Assembly: GCF_014648855.1 (NCBI RefSeq)
Contig: NZ_BMRX01000005.1
Coordinates: 186,001 to 250,000 of the forward strand
From: Streptomyces parvulus
GTDB lineage: Bacteria > Actinomycetota > Actinomycetes > Streptomycetales > Streptomycetaceae
Direction: 5' to 3'
DNA length: 64,000 bases
A model generated the notes under the pieces. The model did not search any database. It was not told the DNA's origin and was given only the letters and a program-made list of their open reading frames with translations. The stretch's first letter is position 1, and every line of letters begins with the position of its first letter. The position numbers and the translations under genes were made by a program. This document shows positions 8,536 to 17,905 of this stretch, in pieces.

Positions 8536-10301
8536 GCCTCGCCGACGCCGTCGCCCACCTCTCCCCCGAGCGCTGGGAGCAGGCCAACCGCCTCCTGGTC
8601 CGCAAGGCCCTCGCCGAGTTCACGCACGAGCGGCTGTTCTCCCCCGAGCCGGACGGCGACGGGTACGCGGTCCTCAGCGACGACGGCCAGACCCGCTACC
8701 GGTTCACGGCCACCGTCCGCGCCCTTGACCACTGGCAGGTGGACGCCGACTCCATCACGCGCCACCGCGACGGGGCCGAACTCCCGATCGCCGCGCTGGA
8801 CTTCTTCATCGAGCTGCGGAAGACGCTGGGCCTGAGCGAGGAGATCCTGCCGGTCTACCTGGAGGAGATCTCCTCCACCCTCTCCGGCACCTGCTACAAG
8901 CTCACCAAGCCGAAGGTCACCTCCGCCGAGCTGGCCCGCGGCGACTTCCAGGCCGTCGAGACGGGCATGACCGAGGGCCACCCGTGCTTCGTCGCCAACA
9001 ACGGGCGGCTCGGCTTCGGCATCCACGAGTACCTGTCGTACGCGCCGGAGACCGCGAGCCCGGTCCGGCTGGTGTGGCTGGCCGCCCACCGCTCGCGCGC
9101 CGCGTTCACGGCCGGCGTCGGGATCGAGTACGAGTCCTTCGTCCGCGACGAGCTGGGCGAGGGGACCGTCGACCGCTTCCACGGCGTCCTGCGCGAGCGG
9201 GGCCTGGACCCGGCCGACTACCTGCTCATCCCGGTCCACCCCTGGCAGTGGTGGAACAAGCTCACCGTCACCTTCGCCGCCGAGGTCGCCCGCGGGCACC
9301 TGGTCTGCCTCGGCGAGGGCGACGACGAGTACCTGGCCCAGCAGTCGATCCGCACCTTCTTCAACGCCTCGCACCCCGACAAGCACTACGTGAAGACGGC
9401 CCTGTCCGTCCTCAACATGGGCTTCATGCGCGGCCTGTCGGCGGCGTACATGGAGGCGACTCCGGCCATCAACGACTGGCTCGCCCGGCTCATCGAGGGC
9501 GACCCGGTGCTCAAGGGGACGGGTCTGAGCATCATCCGGGAGCGGGCCGCCGTCGGCTACCGGCACCTGGAGTACGAGCAGGCCACCGACCGCTACTCGC
9601 CCTACCGCAAGATGCTGGCGGCGCTGTGGCGGGAGAGCCCGGTGCCGTCGCTGCGGGAGGGCGAGACGCTGGCCACCATGGCCTCCCTCGTCCACGTCGA
9701 CCACGAGGGCGCCTCCTTCGCGGGCGCGCTGATCGAGCGGTCGGGGCTCGCGCCCGCCGAGTGGCTGCGGCACTATCTGCGCGCCTACTACGTCCCGCTG
9801 CTGCACAGCTTCTACGCCTACGACCTGGTGTACATGCCGCACGGCGAGAACGTCATCCTGGTCCTGGAGGACGGGGTGGTGCGGCGCGCGATCTACAAGG
9901 ACATCGCCGAGGAGATCGCGGTGATGGACCCGGACGCGGTGCTGCCGCCGGAGGTCGCGCGGATCGCCGTGGAGGTGCCGGAGGACAAGAAGCTCCTGTC
10001 CATCTTCACGGACGTCTTCGACTGCTTCTTCCGCTTCCTGGCCGCCGACCTCGCGGGCGAGGGCGTCATGGAGGAGGACGACTTCTGGGGGACGGTCGCG
10101 GAGGTCACCCGCGAGTACCAGGCGTCGGTGCCGGAACTGGCCGACAAGTTCGCCCGGTACGACCTGTTCGCGCCCGACTTCGCGCTGTCCTGCCTCAACC
10201 GGCTCCAGCTGCGTGACAACCGGCAGATGGTGGACCTCGCCGACCCGTCCGGCGCGCTCCAGCTGATCGGCCGGCTGGAGAACCCCCTCGCGGGGCGCTG
10301 A
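8532..10301 (+). CDS. desD: Desferrioxamine NIS synthetase
   Basis: A 589-aa IucA/IucC-family (NRPS-independent siderophore) synthetase that oligomerises and cyclises hydroxysuccinyl-cadaverine units into desferrioxamines. Visible family motifs include GHPCFVANNGR, the ATP-site HPWQWWNK, SIRTFFN and HGENVILVLEDG. It is the last gene of the coupled operon, followed by a strong hairpin terminator. Confidence 0.96.
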   Translation: MSLADAVAHLSPERWEQANRLLVRKALAEFTHERLFSPEPDGDGYAVLSDDGQTRYRFTATVRALDHWQVDADSITRHRDGAELPIAALDFFIELRKTLGLSEEILPVYLEEISSTLSGTCYKLTKPKVTSAELARGDFQAVETGMTEGHPCFVANNGRLGFGIHEYLSYAPETASPVRLVWLAAHRSRAAFTAGVGIEYESFVRDELGEGTVDRFHGVLRERGLDPADYLLIPVHPWQWWNKLTVTFAAEVARGHLVCLGEGDDEYLAQQSIRTFFNASHPDKHYVKTALSVLNMGFMRGLSAAYMEATPAINDWLARLIEGDPVLKGTGLSIIRERAAVGYRHLEYEQATDRYSPYRKMLAALWRESPVPSLREGETLATMASLVHVDHEGASFAGALIERSGLAPAEWLRHYLRAYYVPLLHSFYAYDLVYMPHGENVILVLEDGVVRRAIYKDIAEEIAVMDPDAVLPPEVARIAVEVPEDKKLLSIFTDVFDCFFRFLAADLAGEGVMEEDDFWGTVAEVTREYQASVPELADKFARYDLFAPDFALSCLNRLQLRDNRQMVDLADPSGALQLIGRLENPLAGR

Positions 10302-10322
10302 CCGGCCGGCCCCGTGAACGGG

Positions 10323-10356
10323 CGGGCACCCCGGAGACGGTCCTCCGGGGTGCCCG
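10323..10356 (+). terminator. Strong hairpin terminator after desD
   Basis: Two perfectly complementary 14-bp arms (CGGGCACCCCGGAG / CTCCGGGGTGCCCG) around a 6-nt loop, followed by TTCTCG. It sits between the convergent desD and hexosaminidase genes and may serve both. Confidence 0.85.
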
Positions 10357-10381
10357 TTCTCGCGTTCCGGTCAGACCGGGT

Positions 10382-11983
10382 TCACGTCCAGGGGACCTGC
10401 GGCGAGCGGTAGTAGTCGATGCCCATCGCCTCCCAGCGCGGCGCCTGGGCGGCGAGCCGCACCTTGTAGGTGTCCCAGTCGTGCGTCGACGCCGGGGACC
10501 AGCCCAGCTCGGCGACGCCCGGCAGCCGCGGGAAGGCCATGAACTCCAGCTGTTCGGGATCGGACAGCGTCTCCGTCCACAGCGGCGCCTCGACACCGCG
10601 GACCGCGGAGGCCGGGGCGCCCGACAGGTAGGCGGCCGGGTCCCAGTCGTAGGAGCGCTGCACCTCGACGTAGCCCGCCCAGGACAGGCCCAGCGGGGTG
10701 TCCTTGGTGTACTTCATGTCCAGGTACGTCCGGTCGGCCGGGGACAGGATCAGCCCGGTCCCGTTCCGTGCCGCCTCGGCGACCTGGGCCTTCTCGGCGT
10801 CACTGGTGCGGTCCAGGCCCCAGTACTGGACCAGCGCGCCCTCGGCCGGCGCGGCGCTCGCCAGCTGGTGCCAGCCGACGACCGTCTTGCCGTACTTCGC
10901 GACGATCGGCTGCACCCGCTTCATGAAGGCGGCGAAGTCCTCGTGCGGCGTGGAGTGCGCCTCGTCGCCGCCGATGTGGAGGTAGCGGCCCGGGGTGAGC
11001 GCAGCCAGTTCGCGCACGACGTCGTCGACGAAGTCGTACGTCACCTCCTTGCCGACGCACAGCGAGCTGAAGCCGACCTGGGTGCCGGTGTACAGCGGTG
11101 GGGCGACGCCGTCGCAGTTCAGCTCGGCGTAGGAGGCGAGGGCCGCGTTGGTGTGGCCCGGCATGTCGATCTCGGGCACGACCTCCAGGTGGCGGGAGGC
11201 GGCGTAGCGCAGGATCTCCTTGTAGTCGTCCTTGGTGTAGTAGCCGCCGGGGCCGCCGCCGACCTCGGTGGAGCCGCCGTACGTCGCCAGCCGCGGCCAG
11301 GAGTCGACGGCGATGCGCCAGCCCTGGTCGTCGCTGAGGTGCAGGTGGAGCTTGTTGTACTTGTAGAGGGCGACGCGGTCGATGTACTGCTTCACCTCGT
11401 CGACGGTGAAGAAGTGCCGGGAGACGTCCAGCATGGCGGCCCGCCAGCCGTAGCGCGGGGTGTCCTCGACGGTGCCGCCGGCCACCAGCCAGGGGCCGGG
11501 CTGGACGGAGTCCTTCTCGACGGCGGCGGGCAGCAGCTGGCGCAGGGTCTGGACGCCGTGGAAGAGGCCGGCGGCCTTGCGGGCGGTGATGGTGACGCCG
11601 GAGGCGCCGCTGTCGAGGCGGTAGCCCTCGTCGCCGTAGGAGCCCTTCGCCAGCCGGAGCCGGATGCCGCCGTGGCCCTCGGTGGTGACGGGGAGCCGGT
11701 AGCCGGTGGAGGGCCGCAGGACGCCGGCGAGGTAGTCGCCGACGCCGCGGACCTCGCGCGAGCCGTCGACGCGGATGCGGGTGCCGGGGGTGATGCGGTA
11801 CGGGGCGCCGCCGGGGTCGACGGAGGCGGGGGCCGGGATCACCCGGTCCATGGGGGTCGCGTTCGCCCGGTGCACGGGGGCCGCTCCGGTGGCCATGGCG
11901 CAGGCGGCCGCCACCAGGAGCAGGGATCCGAGCAGCCGGCCGGTGCGGGGAGTCGTTCGGTGGTGCCGTCGATGAGCTCTCAC
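10382..11983 (-). CDS. Secreted beta-N-acetylhexosaminidase (GH20)
   Basis: A 533-aa exported glycoside hydrolase. An Arg/His-rich N-terminus and hydrophobic segment form a signal peptide (residues about 1-40), then a GH20 N-terminal alpha/beta domain and the catalytic barrel with HIGGDEAH, the Asp-Glu pair used in substrate-assisted catalysis. It would release GlcNAc from chitin oligomers. The GTG start follows AGGGAG; longer in-frame starts lack a ribosome site. A DasR-like site lies just upstream, consistent with GlcNAc regulation, and the protein suits the nearby glmS and chitinase genes. Confidence 0.92.
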   Translation of the reverse strand: MRAHRRHHRTTPRTGRLLGSLLLVAAACAMATGAAPVHRANATPMDRVIPAPASVDPGGAPYRITPGTRIRVDGSREVRGVGDYLAGVLRPSTGYRLPVTTEGHGGIRLRLAKGSYGDEGYRLDSGASGVTITARKAAGLFHGVQTLRQLLPAAVEKDSVQPGPWLVAGGTVEDTPRYGWRAAMLDVSRHFFTVDEVKQYIDRVALYKYNKLHLHLSDDQGWRIAVDSWPRLATYGGSTEVGGGPGGYYTKDDYKEILRYAASRHLEVVPEIDMPGHTNAALASYAELNCDGVAPPLYTGTQVGFSSLCVGKEVTYDFVDDVVRELAALTPGRYLHIGGDEAHSTPHEDFAAFMKRVQPIVAKYGKTVVGWHQLASAAPAEGALVQYWGLDRTSDAEKAQVAEAARNGTGLILSPADRTYLDMKYTKDTPLGLSWAGYVEVQRSYDWDPAAYLSGAPASAVRGVEAPLWTETLSDPEQLEFMAFPRLPGVAELGWSPASTHDWDTYKVRLAAQAPRWEAMGIDYYRSPQVPWT

Positions 11984-12024
11984 GTGCGGGCTCCCTTCGC
12001 GTGCGTGCGGTACGGGGGTTGGGG

Positions 12025-12040
12025 GCGGGTGTGGACCACT
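12025..12040 (-). promoter_or_regulatory. Possible DasR-responsive element (imperfect)
   Basis: On the minus strand AGTGGTCCACACCCGC matches the idealised dre AGTGGTCTAGACCACT at 11 of 16 positions, with a perfect left half (AGTGGTC). It lies 42 bp upstream of the hexosaminidase start. DasR control of chitin genes is established in Streptomyces; this particular site is an inference. Confidence 0.35.
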
Positions 12041-12085
12041 CTCCCGCACCATCACCGCCCGCAGAAGCGGTGAAACAATCCGCGC

Positions 12086-12967
12086 ATGGCGGAAATCATC
12101 CAGAAGGACGGAACGTGGGTCTTCGACGGCGACGCGCTGCGGCTGACTCCCGGACGCGACAAGAACGTCGGCCTGCTCCGCAGGGAGCTGGGTGAACTGC
12201 TCGTACCGCTCACGGCGTTGGCGGGCATATCGTTCGAGCAGGGCCGCAAGTCCGGGCGGCTGCGGCTGCGCCTGCGGGACGGCGCCGATCCGCTGCTGCA
12301 CGCGACGGGCGGCCGGCTGACCGAGCCGCACGACCCGTACCAGCTCGTCGTGGAGTCCGACCGGTACGGCGTGGCCGAGTACTTCGTGGACGAGGTGCGC
12401 AACGCGCTGCTCCTCGACCAGGTTCCCCCGGGCCCCCTCGACGCGTACGTGCTGCCGGGTCCGGCCGTCCCGCTGTCGGTGTCCGCCGGGGACGGCGTGG
12501 CGAGCTTCGACGGGGAGCGGGTGCGCCTGGAGTGGAAGTGGCAGGCGGAGGACGCCAAGTCGGCCGCGGGCCCGCGCACCCTCCCCCTCGCCGACATCCT
12601 CGCGGTGGAGTGGCAGCCGACGGTGGGCCTGGAGAACGGCCACCTGCGGTTCACGGTGCGGGGGGCGCCGAGCAAGGTGCCGCCGAAGTACGACCCGAAC
12701 GCCGTGGAGCTGTGGGGCTTCAAGAAGGACCCGCTGATGGCCCTGGTGGCCGCGGCCGTGCAGGCCCGCCTCCCGCACCCGTCGGCGCCGGCCGCCCTGG
12801 AGAAGGCCGGTCCGGCCGGGGCCGCGCCCGCCCCGGCCCCCGCGGCCGAGCACGACCACGACGCGCTGCTGCGCCGGCTGCGGGAGCTGGGTGAGCTGCA
12901 CCGCTCCGGGGTGCTGACCGACGAGGAGTTCAACCTGGCCAAGCAGGCCGTACTGAAGCGACTCTGA
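12086..12967 (+). CDS. DUF4429/SHOCT domain protein
   Basis: A 293-aa cytoplasmic protein with two copies of a PH-like DUF4429 region (about residues 1-110 and 130-230), an Ala/Pro-rich linker and a C-terminal SHOCT helix pair (LRELGELHRSGVLTDEEF). SHOCT segments are often oligomerisation tails; the function is unknown. It is a conserved Streptomyces neighbour of the hexosaminidase and glmS genes and is divergent from the former. Confidence 0.85.
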   Translation: MAEIIQKDGTWVFDGDALRLTPGRDKNVGLLRRELGELLVPLTALAGISFEQGRKSGRLRLRLRDGADPLLHATGGRLTEPHDPYQLVVESDRYGVAEYFVDEVRNALLLDQVPPGPLDAYVLPGPAVPLSVSAGDGVASFDGERVRLEWKWQAEDAKSAAGPRTLPLADILAVEWQPTVGLENGHLRFTVRGAPSKVPPKYDPNAVELWGFKKDPLMALVAAAVQARLPHPSAPAALEKAGPAGAAPAPAPAAEHDHDALLRRLRELGELHRSGVLTDEEFNLAKQAVLKRL

Positions 12968-12973
12968 CCACAC

Positions 12974-12999
12974 CCTGCCCGAAATCGGGCAGGATTCTT
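12974..12999 (+). terminator. Intrinsic terminator after the DUF4429 gene
   Basis: CCTGCCCGA and TCGGGCAGG form a tight hairpin 6 bp after the stop codon, followed by the U-rich ATTCTT. Confidence 0.75.
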
Positions 13000-13033
13000 G
13001 CGTTACCGCTGTCGGTACCCCAGGATCTACCGG

Positions 13034-13291
13034 GTGCACGACGAACTCGTTGATCACCTGACGCGGTCCACCCCCCTCAACCGGGGCGAGGCACTGCGCG
13101 TGGTCCAGGACGTGCTCGCCTACTTCGACGAGACGACCGAGGAGTTCGTCCGCCGCCGCCACCGCGAACTCCAGGCCCAGGGCCTGGTGAACGCGACGAT
13201 CTTCGAACGGATCGGGGCGGAGCTGAAATACCGCGCGGTGGCACCGCCGGAGCTGTCGCTCCGTCAGCTGCGCCGCATCGTCTACGGCTGA
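13034..13291 (+). CDS. Small conserved protein of unknown function
   Basis: An 85-aa soluble, mostly helical, charged protein (starts M/V-HDELVDHL). The GTG at 13034 has AGGA eight bases upstream. A TTG at 12998 would extend it by 12 residues, but that start falls in the preceding terminator and is less likely. No domain was recognised. It precedes glmS by 32 bp and could be co-transcribed with it. Confidence 0.75.
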   Translation: MHDELVDHLTRSTPLNRGEALRVVQDVLAYFDETTEEFVRRRHRELQAQGLVNATIFERIGAELKYRAVAPPELSLRQLRRIVYG

Positions 13292-13323
13292 GAAGCCGAA
13301 GAGGAACAGAGGTTTACGTATAC

Positions 13324-15141
13324 ATGTGCGGAATCGTCGGATACATCGGCAAGCGTGACGTCGCGCCCCTGCTCCTGGAGGGCCTCCAGCGCCTGGAGTA
13401 CCGCGGATACGACTCGGCGGGCATCGTCGTCACGTCGCCGAAGGCGGCCGGCCTGAAGATGGTCAAGGCCAAGGGCCGGGTCCGCGACCTGGAGGCCAAG
13501 GTCCCGGCGCGCTTCAAGGGCACCACCGGCATCGCCCACACCCGCTGGGCCACCCACGGCGCCCCCTCCGACCTGAACGCCCACCCGCACATGTCGGCCG
13601 ACCAGAAGGTCGCCGTCGTCCACAACGGCATCATCGACAACGCCGCCGACCTGCGCCGCAAGCTGGAGGCGGACGGCGTCGAGTTCCTCTCCGAGACCGA
13701 CACCGAGGTCCTCGTCCACCTCGTCGCGCGCTCCGAGGCCGAGAAGCTGGAGGACAAGGTCCGCGAGACCCTCCGGCTCATCGAGGGCACCTACGGCATC
13801 GCCGTGATGCACGCCGACTTCCCCGAGCGCATCGTCGTCGCCCGCAACGGCTCGCCGGTCGTCCTCGGCATCGGCGAGAAGGAGATGTTCGTCGCCTCGG
13901 ACATCGCCGCGCTGGTCGCCCACACCCGCCAGATAGTCACGCTCGACGACGGCGAGATGGCGACCCTGAAGGCGGACGACTTCCGCACCTACACCACCGA
14001 GGGCACCCGCACCACCGCCGAGCCCACCACCGTGGAGTGGGAGGCCGCCTCCTACGACATGGGCGGCCACGACACCTACATGCACAAGGAGATCCACGAG
14101 CAGGCCGAGGCCGTGGACCGCGTGCTGCGCGGCCGGATCGACGACCGCTTCTCCACCGTGCACCTCGGCGGCCTCAACCTGGACGCCCGCGACGCGCGCG
14201 CCGTGCGCCGCGTGAAGATCCTCGGCTGCGGCACCTCGTACCACGCGGGCCAGATCGGCGCCCAGATGATCGAGGAGCTGGCCCGCATCCCCGCGGACGC
14301 CGAGCCCGCCTCCGAGTTCCGCTACCGCAACGCCGTCGTCGACCCCGACACCCTGTACATCGCCGTCTCCCAGTCGGGCGAGACGTACGACGTGCTGGCC
14401 GCCGTGCAGGAGCTGAAGCGCAAGGGCGCCCGCGTCCTCGGCATCGTCAACGTGGTCGGCTCGGCGATCGCCCGCGAGGCCGACGGCGGCATGTACGTGC
14501 ACGCCGGGCCCGAGGTCTGCGTCGTCTCCACCAAGTGCTTCACCAACACCTGCGTCGCCTTCGCGCTGCTCGCCCTGCACCTGGGCCGCACCCGCGACCT
14601 CTCGGTGCGCGACGGCAAGCGGATCATCGAGGGCCTGCGCAAGCTGCCCGCGCAGATCGCCGAGATGCTGGAGCAGGAGGAGGACGTCAAGAAGCTGGCC
14701 GCGCAGTACGCCGACGCCCGCTCGATGCTCTTCATCGGCCGGGTCCGCGGCTACCCGGTCGCCCGTGAGGCCTCCCTCAAGCTCAAGGAGGTCTCGTACA
14801 TCCACGCCGAGGCCTACCCGGCCTCCGAGCTGAAGCACGGCCCGCTCGCCCTGATCGAGCCCGCGCTGCCGACGGTCGCGATCGTGCCGGACGACGACCT
14901 GCTGGAGAAGAACCGCGCGGCCATGGAGGAGATCAAGGCCCGCAGCGGCCAGATCCTCGCGGTCGCCCACCGGGAGCAGGAGAAGGCCGACCACACCATC
15001 GTCGTGCCGAAGAACGAGGACGAGCTGGACCCGATCCTCATGGGCATCCCGCTCCAGCTGCTCGCGTACCACACGGCGCTGGCCCTCGGCCGGGACATCG
15101 ACAAGCCGAGGAACCTCGCCAAGTCGGTGACGGTCGAGTAG
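13324..15141 (+). CDS. glmS: Glutamine--fructose-6-phosphate aminotransferase (isomerizing)
   Basis: A 605-aa enzyme making glucosamine-6-phosphate from fructose-6-phosphate and glutamine for cell-wall amino sugars. The N-terminal Ntn glutaminase begins MCGIVGYIG with Cys2 as nucleophile. Two SIS domains follow (about residues 285-420 and 455-595), with the sugar-phosphate motifs GCGTSYHAG and SQSGET, and the C-terminus ends KSVTVE as in the family. Length is typical. Some Streptomyces carry a second glmS, so this may not be the only copy. Confidence 0.96.
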   Translation: MCGIVGYIGKRDVAPLLLEGLQRLEYRGYDSAGIVVTSPKAAGLKMVKAKGRVRDLEAKVPARFKGTTGIAHTRWATHGAPSDLNAHPHMSADQKVAVVHNGIIDNAADLRRKLEADGVEFLSETDTEVLVHLVARSEAEKLEDKVRETLRLIEGTYGIAVMHADFPERIVVARNGSPVVLGIGEKEMFVASDIAALVAHTRQIVTLDDGEMATLKADDFRTYTTEGTRTTAEPTTVEWEAASYDMGGHDTYMHKEIHEQAEAVDRVLRGRIDDRFSTVHLGGLNLDARDARAVRRVKILGCGTSYHAGQIGAQMIEELARIPADAEPASEFRYRNAVVDPDTLYIAVSQSGETYDVLAAVQELKRKGARVLGIVNVVGSAIAREADGGMYVHAGPEVCVVSTKCFTNTCVAFALLALHLGRTRDLSVRDGKRIIEGLRKLPAQIAEMLEQEEDVKKLAAQYADARSMLFIGRVRGYPVAREASLKLKEVSYIHAEAYPASELKHGPLALIEPALPTVAIVPDDDLLEKNRAAMEEIKARSGQILAVAHREQEKADHTIVVPKNEDELDPILMGIPLQLLAYHTALALGRDIDKPRNLAKSVTVE

Positions 15142-15171
15142 GACCCGCTCACGGCGGGGCGGCCCGGTCCC

Positions 15172-15699
15172 CTACGGGATGATCACCACGGGCCGCTTCG
15201 CCCGCTTCGCGAGCCGGCCGGCGACGGAACCGAAGAGCCGGCCCACCAGTCCGTGGCTGGAGCCGACGACGATGGCGTCCGCCTCGTACTCCCGCCCCAC
15301 CTCTTCGAGTTCGTGGCAGATGTCGCCGCCGCGCTCGACCAGGATCCACGGGACGTCGGCGAGGTAGTCGGCGCACGCCAGCTCCAGACCCAGCACCTCG
15401 GTGCGGTGGTCCGGCACGTCGACGAAGACGGGGGGCTCGCAGCCGGCCCACACCGTGGTGGGCAGCCGGTTGGCGACGTGCACGATGACCAGGCCGGAAC
15501 TCAGCCGGGACGCCATGCCGATGGCGTACGCGAGGGCACGCTCGCTGGATGTGGAGCCGTCGAAGCCGACGACGACCCCGTGCTTGAAGGCGGGGTCGCA
15601 CGACTGGCGTGGCTCTTCGGCCGCCAGGGGCTCGGCCGCCGTGGGTTCGGCGACGGGCCGCTTGCGGTCCGCGGGTTCGAAGAATTCGTGACCGGCCAT
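15172..15699 (-). CDS. Universal stress protein (UspA family)
   Basis: A 175-aa protein with one Usp domain from about residue 40 (VVVGFDGSTSSERAL) to the C-terminal nucleotide-binding loop (GSSHGLVGRLFGS) and the terminal strand RPVVIIP. A polar N-terminal extension of about 38 residues is unusual. The ATG at 15699 was chosen because a longer frame reads through Pro/Gly-rich intergenic DNA. It is convergent with glmS. Confidence 0.88.
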   Translation of the reverse strand: MAGHEFFEPADRKRPVAEPTAAEPLAAEEPRQSCDPAFKHGVVVGFDGSTSSERALAYAIGMASRLSSGLVIVHVANRLPTTVWAGCEPPVFVDVPDHRTEVLGLELACADYLADVPWILVERGGDICHELEEVGREYEADAIVVGSSHGLVGRLFGSVAGRLAKRAKRPVVIIP

Positions 15700-15994
15700 A
15701 ACTGTCTCGGCGTTTTTATCCTCTATGGGGGGCCAACAGTGGGCGGCTGAGCTGTGTCCGGGAATGGTCTTCCCAACCCCATACCCCCAAGGGTACGGCG
15801 GCACGCCTCCTTCGCCCAGTTCCCGCGGAGGGTCCGCCGCGGGGTTCACCGGAGCATGCCCGAGGGGCGCCCGCAACGCAATGGTTGCTGCCCTGTACAG
15901 GCGGTTTGCGCGGGATTCAACCATCGGTCACCGGTCGTGACCGACGCGGCCCGCGGGCGTTGATCTCCATGCCGCCACCCCCCAGGGAGCCTCC
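15700..15994. other. Divergent intergenic region (usp / small membrane protein)
   Basis: 295 bp without a credible gene. It must hold the promoters of the leftward stress-protein gene and of the rightward membrane-protein gene; no specific operator was recognised. Confidence 0.5.
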
Positions 15995-16321
15995 GTGTCC
16001 GGACCGCACCGTCCCGCCCAGCCGACACCCGCGCCGTCCCGGGACGGCGTGACCGACCTCGTCCGCTGGGCGGCGTTCAGCTGCTTCCTGGTCCCGGTCG
16101 CGCTCCTCTGGTACGGCACGTCCTTCGCCGGCGCGGCCGGCACCGCCCTGGGACTGGCCGCCGTCACCGGTGTGTGCCGCCTGCTGCTGCGGCGCTCCGA
16201 GCGCCTCGCCGCGCACCCGTACGGCGGGGAGCGCGCGGGTCGGGGCGGCCGCCGGCGCAGGCCCGCGAGGCCCGTTCGCGGGGGCGGACGGCACGCTGGG
16301 GAAAACACACCGGTCGACTGA
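15995..16321 (+). CDS. Small membrane protein upstream of adpA
   Basis: A 108-aa protein with two hydrophobic segments (about residues 23-45 and 47-63, the second ending in an Arg-rich loop) and a basic, Gly/Arg-rich C-terminal tail. The GTG start is preceded by AGGGAG at good spacing. It is oriented with adpA but separated by 386 bp. A small membrane protein at this place is, as far as I recall, conserved in Streptomyces; its function is unknown. Confidence 0.7.
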   Translation: MSGPHRPAQPTPAPSRDGVTDLVRWAAFSCFLVPVALLWYGTSFAGAAGTALGLAAVTGVCRLLLRRSERLAAHPYGGERAGRGGRRRRPARPVRGGGRHAGENTPVD

Positions 16322-16707
16322 CCGGTTTTTGCGCACGGTTCCGCTTCTTTTCAGCCAACTTCCCGGGGTGGCTCATCTGCCCCCCTCACCACCCCCAAAC
16401 CCCCGTTCCACCTGCACGGAAAGGCTCTCGGGGACCCCGGGCACCCTACGTGGATTGGCCACTGACACAAGGCGCACTTCCCTGGGGCGCCCCAGAGTGC
16501 AACGCTTCGTGATCGACTGGTTCACGCCAAGTTGCCATGTCGACAATGTCCCAAGTGCCGAACCGGCCATCCCGGCGCGACGGGACCCAGTAGATTCGAT
16601 CTTGACTGTCTACGGCGGGGGACTCGTGCAGGACCGAGGGGAAACGTGTTGGAGCGACAGACCCGAAGGGTAGAGGGTGCCGCGACCACCGAGGGGGGCT
16701 TAGCAGC
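16322..16707 (+). promoter_or_regulatory. Long adpA leader/promoter region
   Basis: 386 bp without a convincing gene. It would hold the adpA promoter and a long 5' leader, in keeping with the complex control of adpA (autoregulation and, in some species, a gamma-butyrolactone receptor site). A GAGGGGGG purine run precedes the start. No exact operator could be assigned by eye. Confidence 0.5.
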
Positions 16708-17898
16708 ATGAGCCACGACTCCACCGCCGCGCCGGAAAGCGCCGTCCGGAAACTCTCCGGGCGACGCCGCAAGGAGATCGTCGCGGTGCTGCTGTTCAGC
16801 GGCGGTCCCATCTTCGAGAGTTCCATACCGCTGTCGGTGTTCGGGATCGACCGCCAGGACGCCGGCGTACCGCGCTACCGACTTCTGGTGTGCGCGGGTG
16901 AGGACGGCCCGCTGCGGACCACAGGGGGCCTCGAACTGACCGCGCCGCAGGGCCTGGAGGCGATCTCGCGCGCGGGCACCGTCGTCGTGCCGGCCTGGAG
17001 GTCGATCACCTCGCCGCCACCGGAGGAGGCGCTCGACGCGCTGCGCCGGGCGCACGAGGAGGGCGCCCGCATCGTCGGCCTGTGCACCGGCGCCTTCGTG
17101 CTGGCGGCGGCCGGTCTCCTGGACAGCCGCCCCGCGACCACGCACTGGATGTACGCGCCGACGCTGGCCAAGCGCTATCCGTCGGTGCACGTGGACCCGC
17201 GCGAGCTGTTCGTGGACGACGGCGACGTGCTGACGTCCGCGGGCACCGCGGCCGGGATCGACCTGTGCCTGCACATCGTGCGCACCGACCACGGCAACGA
17301 GGCGGCCGGAGCGCTGGCCCGCCGCCTGGTGGTGCCGCCGCGCCGCAGCGGAGGCCAGGAGCGCTACCTGGACAGGTCTTTACCCGAGGAGATCGGCGCC
17401 GACCCGCTCGCCGAGGTCGTCGCCTGGGCGCTGGAGCACCTCCACGAGCAGTTCGACGTGGAGACGCTGGCCGCGCGGGCCTACATGAGCCGCCGCACCT
17501 TCGACCGCCGCTTCCGGTCCCTGACCGGCAGTGCGCCGCTGCAGTGGCTGATCACCCAGCGGGTGCTCCAGGCGCAGCGCCTGCTGGAGACGTCGGACTA
17601 CTCGGTGGACGAGGTCGCGGGCCGCTGCGGCTTCCGCTCGCCGGTGGCGCTGCGCGGCCACTTCCGCCGCCAGCTGGGTTCGTCTCCGGCCGCCTACCGC
17701 GCGGCCTACCGGGCGCGCCGCCCGCAGAGCGAGCGCCCGGTGGACCCGGATCCGGGCGGCGCGGGAGCCACCCGGCCGCCCGCCCCCGCGGAATCGGCCG
17801 CGCTGTCTCCCGAGGGTGCGGTCCCGTTCCAGACCCGCCGCACCCCGGCGCCGGTCCCGGCGGCGGCCGGCGTCCCGGTCCAGCGGGGCGCGTCGTGA
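16708..17898 (+). CDS. adpA: AdpA, global developmental regulator (AraC/XylS family)
   Basis: A 396-aa transcription factor controlling morphological differentiation and secondary metabolism. The N-terminal DJ-1/PfpI-like dimerisation domain (about residues 20-205, with GLCTGAFVLAAAG) is followed by an AraC-type double HTH (about 230-330, with YMSRRTFDRRF and CGFRSPVALRGHF) and a disordered Pro-rich tail. Leu225, in the linker between the domains, is encoded by TTA (17380-17382), the rare codon read by the bldA tRNA; this is a known hallmark of Streptomyces adpA. It is followed by a strong terminator and orn, the usual neighbour. Confidence 0.97.
   Translation: MSHDSTAAPESAVRKLSGRRRKEIVAVLLFSGGPIFESSIPLSVFGIDRQDAGVPRYRLLVCAGEDGPLRTTGGLELTAPQGLEAISRAGTVVVPAWRSITSPPPEEALDALRRAHEEGARIVGLCTGAFVLAAAGLLDSRPATTHWMYAPTLAKRYPSVHVDPRELFVDDGDVLTSAGTAAGIDLCLHIVRTDHGNEAAGALARRLVVPPRRSGGQERYLDRSLPEEIGADPLAEVVAWALEHLHEQFDVETLAARAYMSRRTFDRRFRSLTGSAPLQWLITQRVLQAQRLLETSDYSVDEVAGRCGFRSPVALRGHFRRQLGSSPAAYRAAYRARRPQSERPVDPDPGGAGATRPPAPAESAALSPEGAVPFQTRRTPAPVPAAAGVPVQRGAS
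17380..17382 (+). promoter_or_regulatory. bldA-dependent TTA codon in adpA
   Basis: The in-frame TTA (codon 225) lies between the two domains of AdpA. Translation depends on the UUA-reading leucyl tRNA BldA, so AdpA protein should appear only when bldA tRNA is mature. Confidence 0.9.
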
Positions 17899-17905
17899 CG
17901 TAGCA

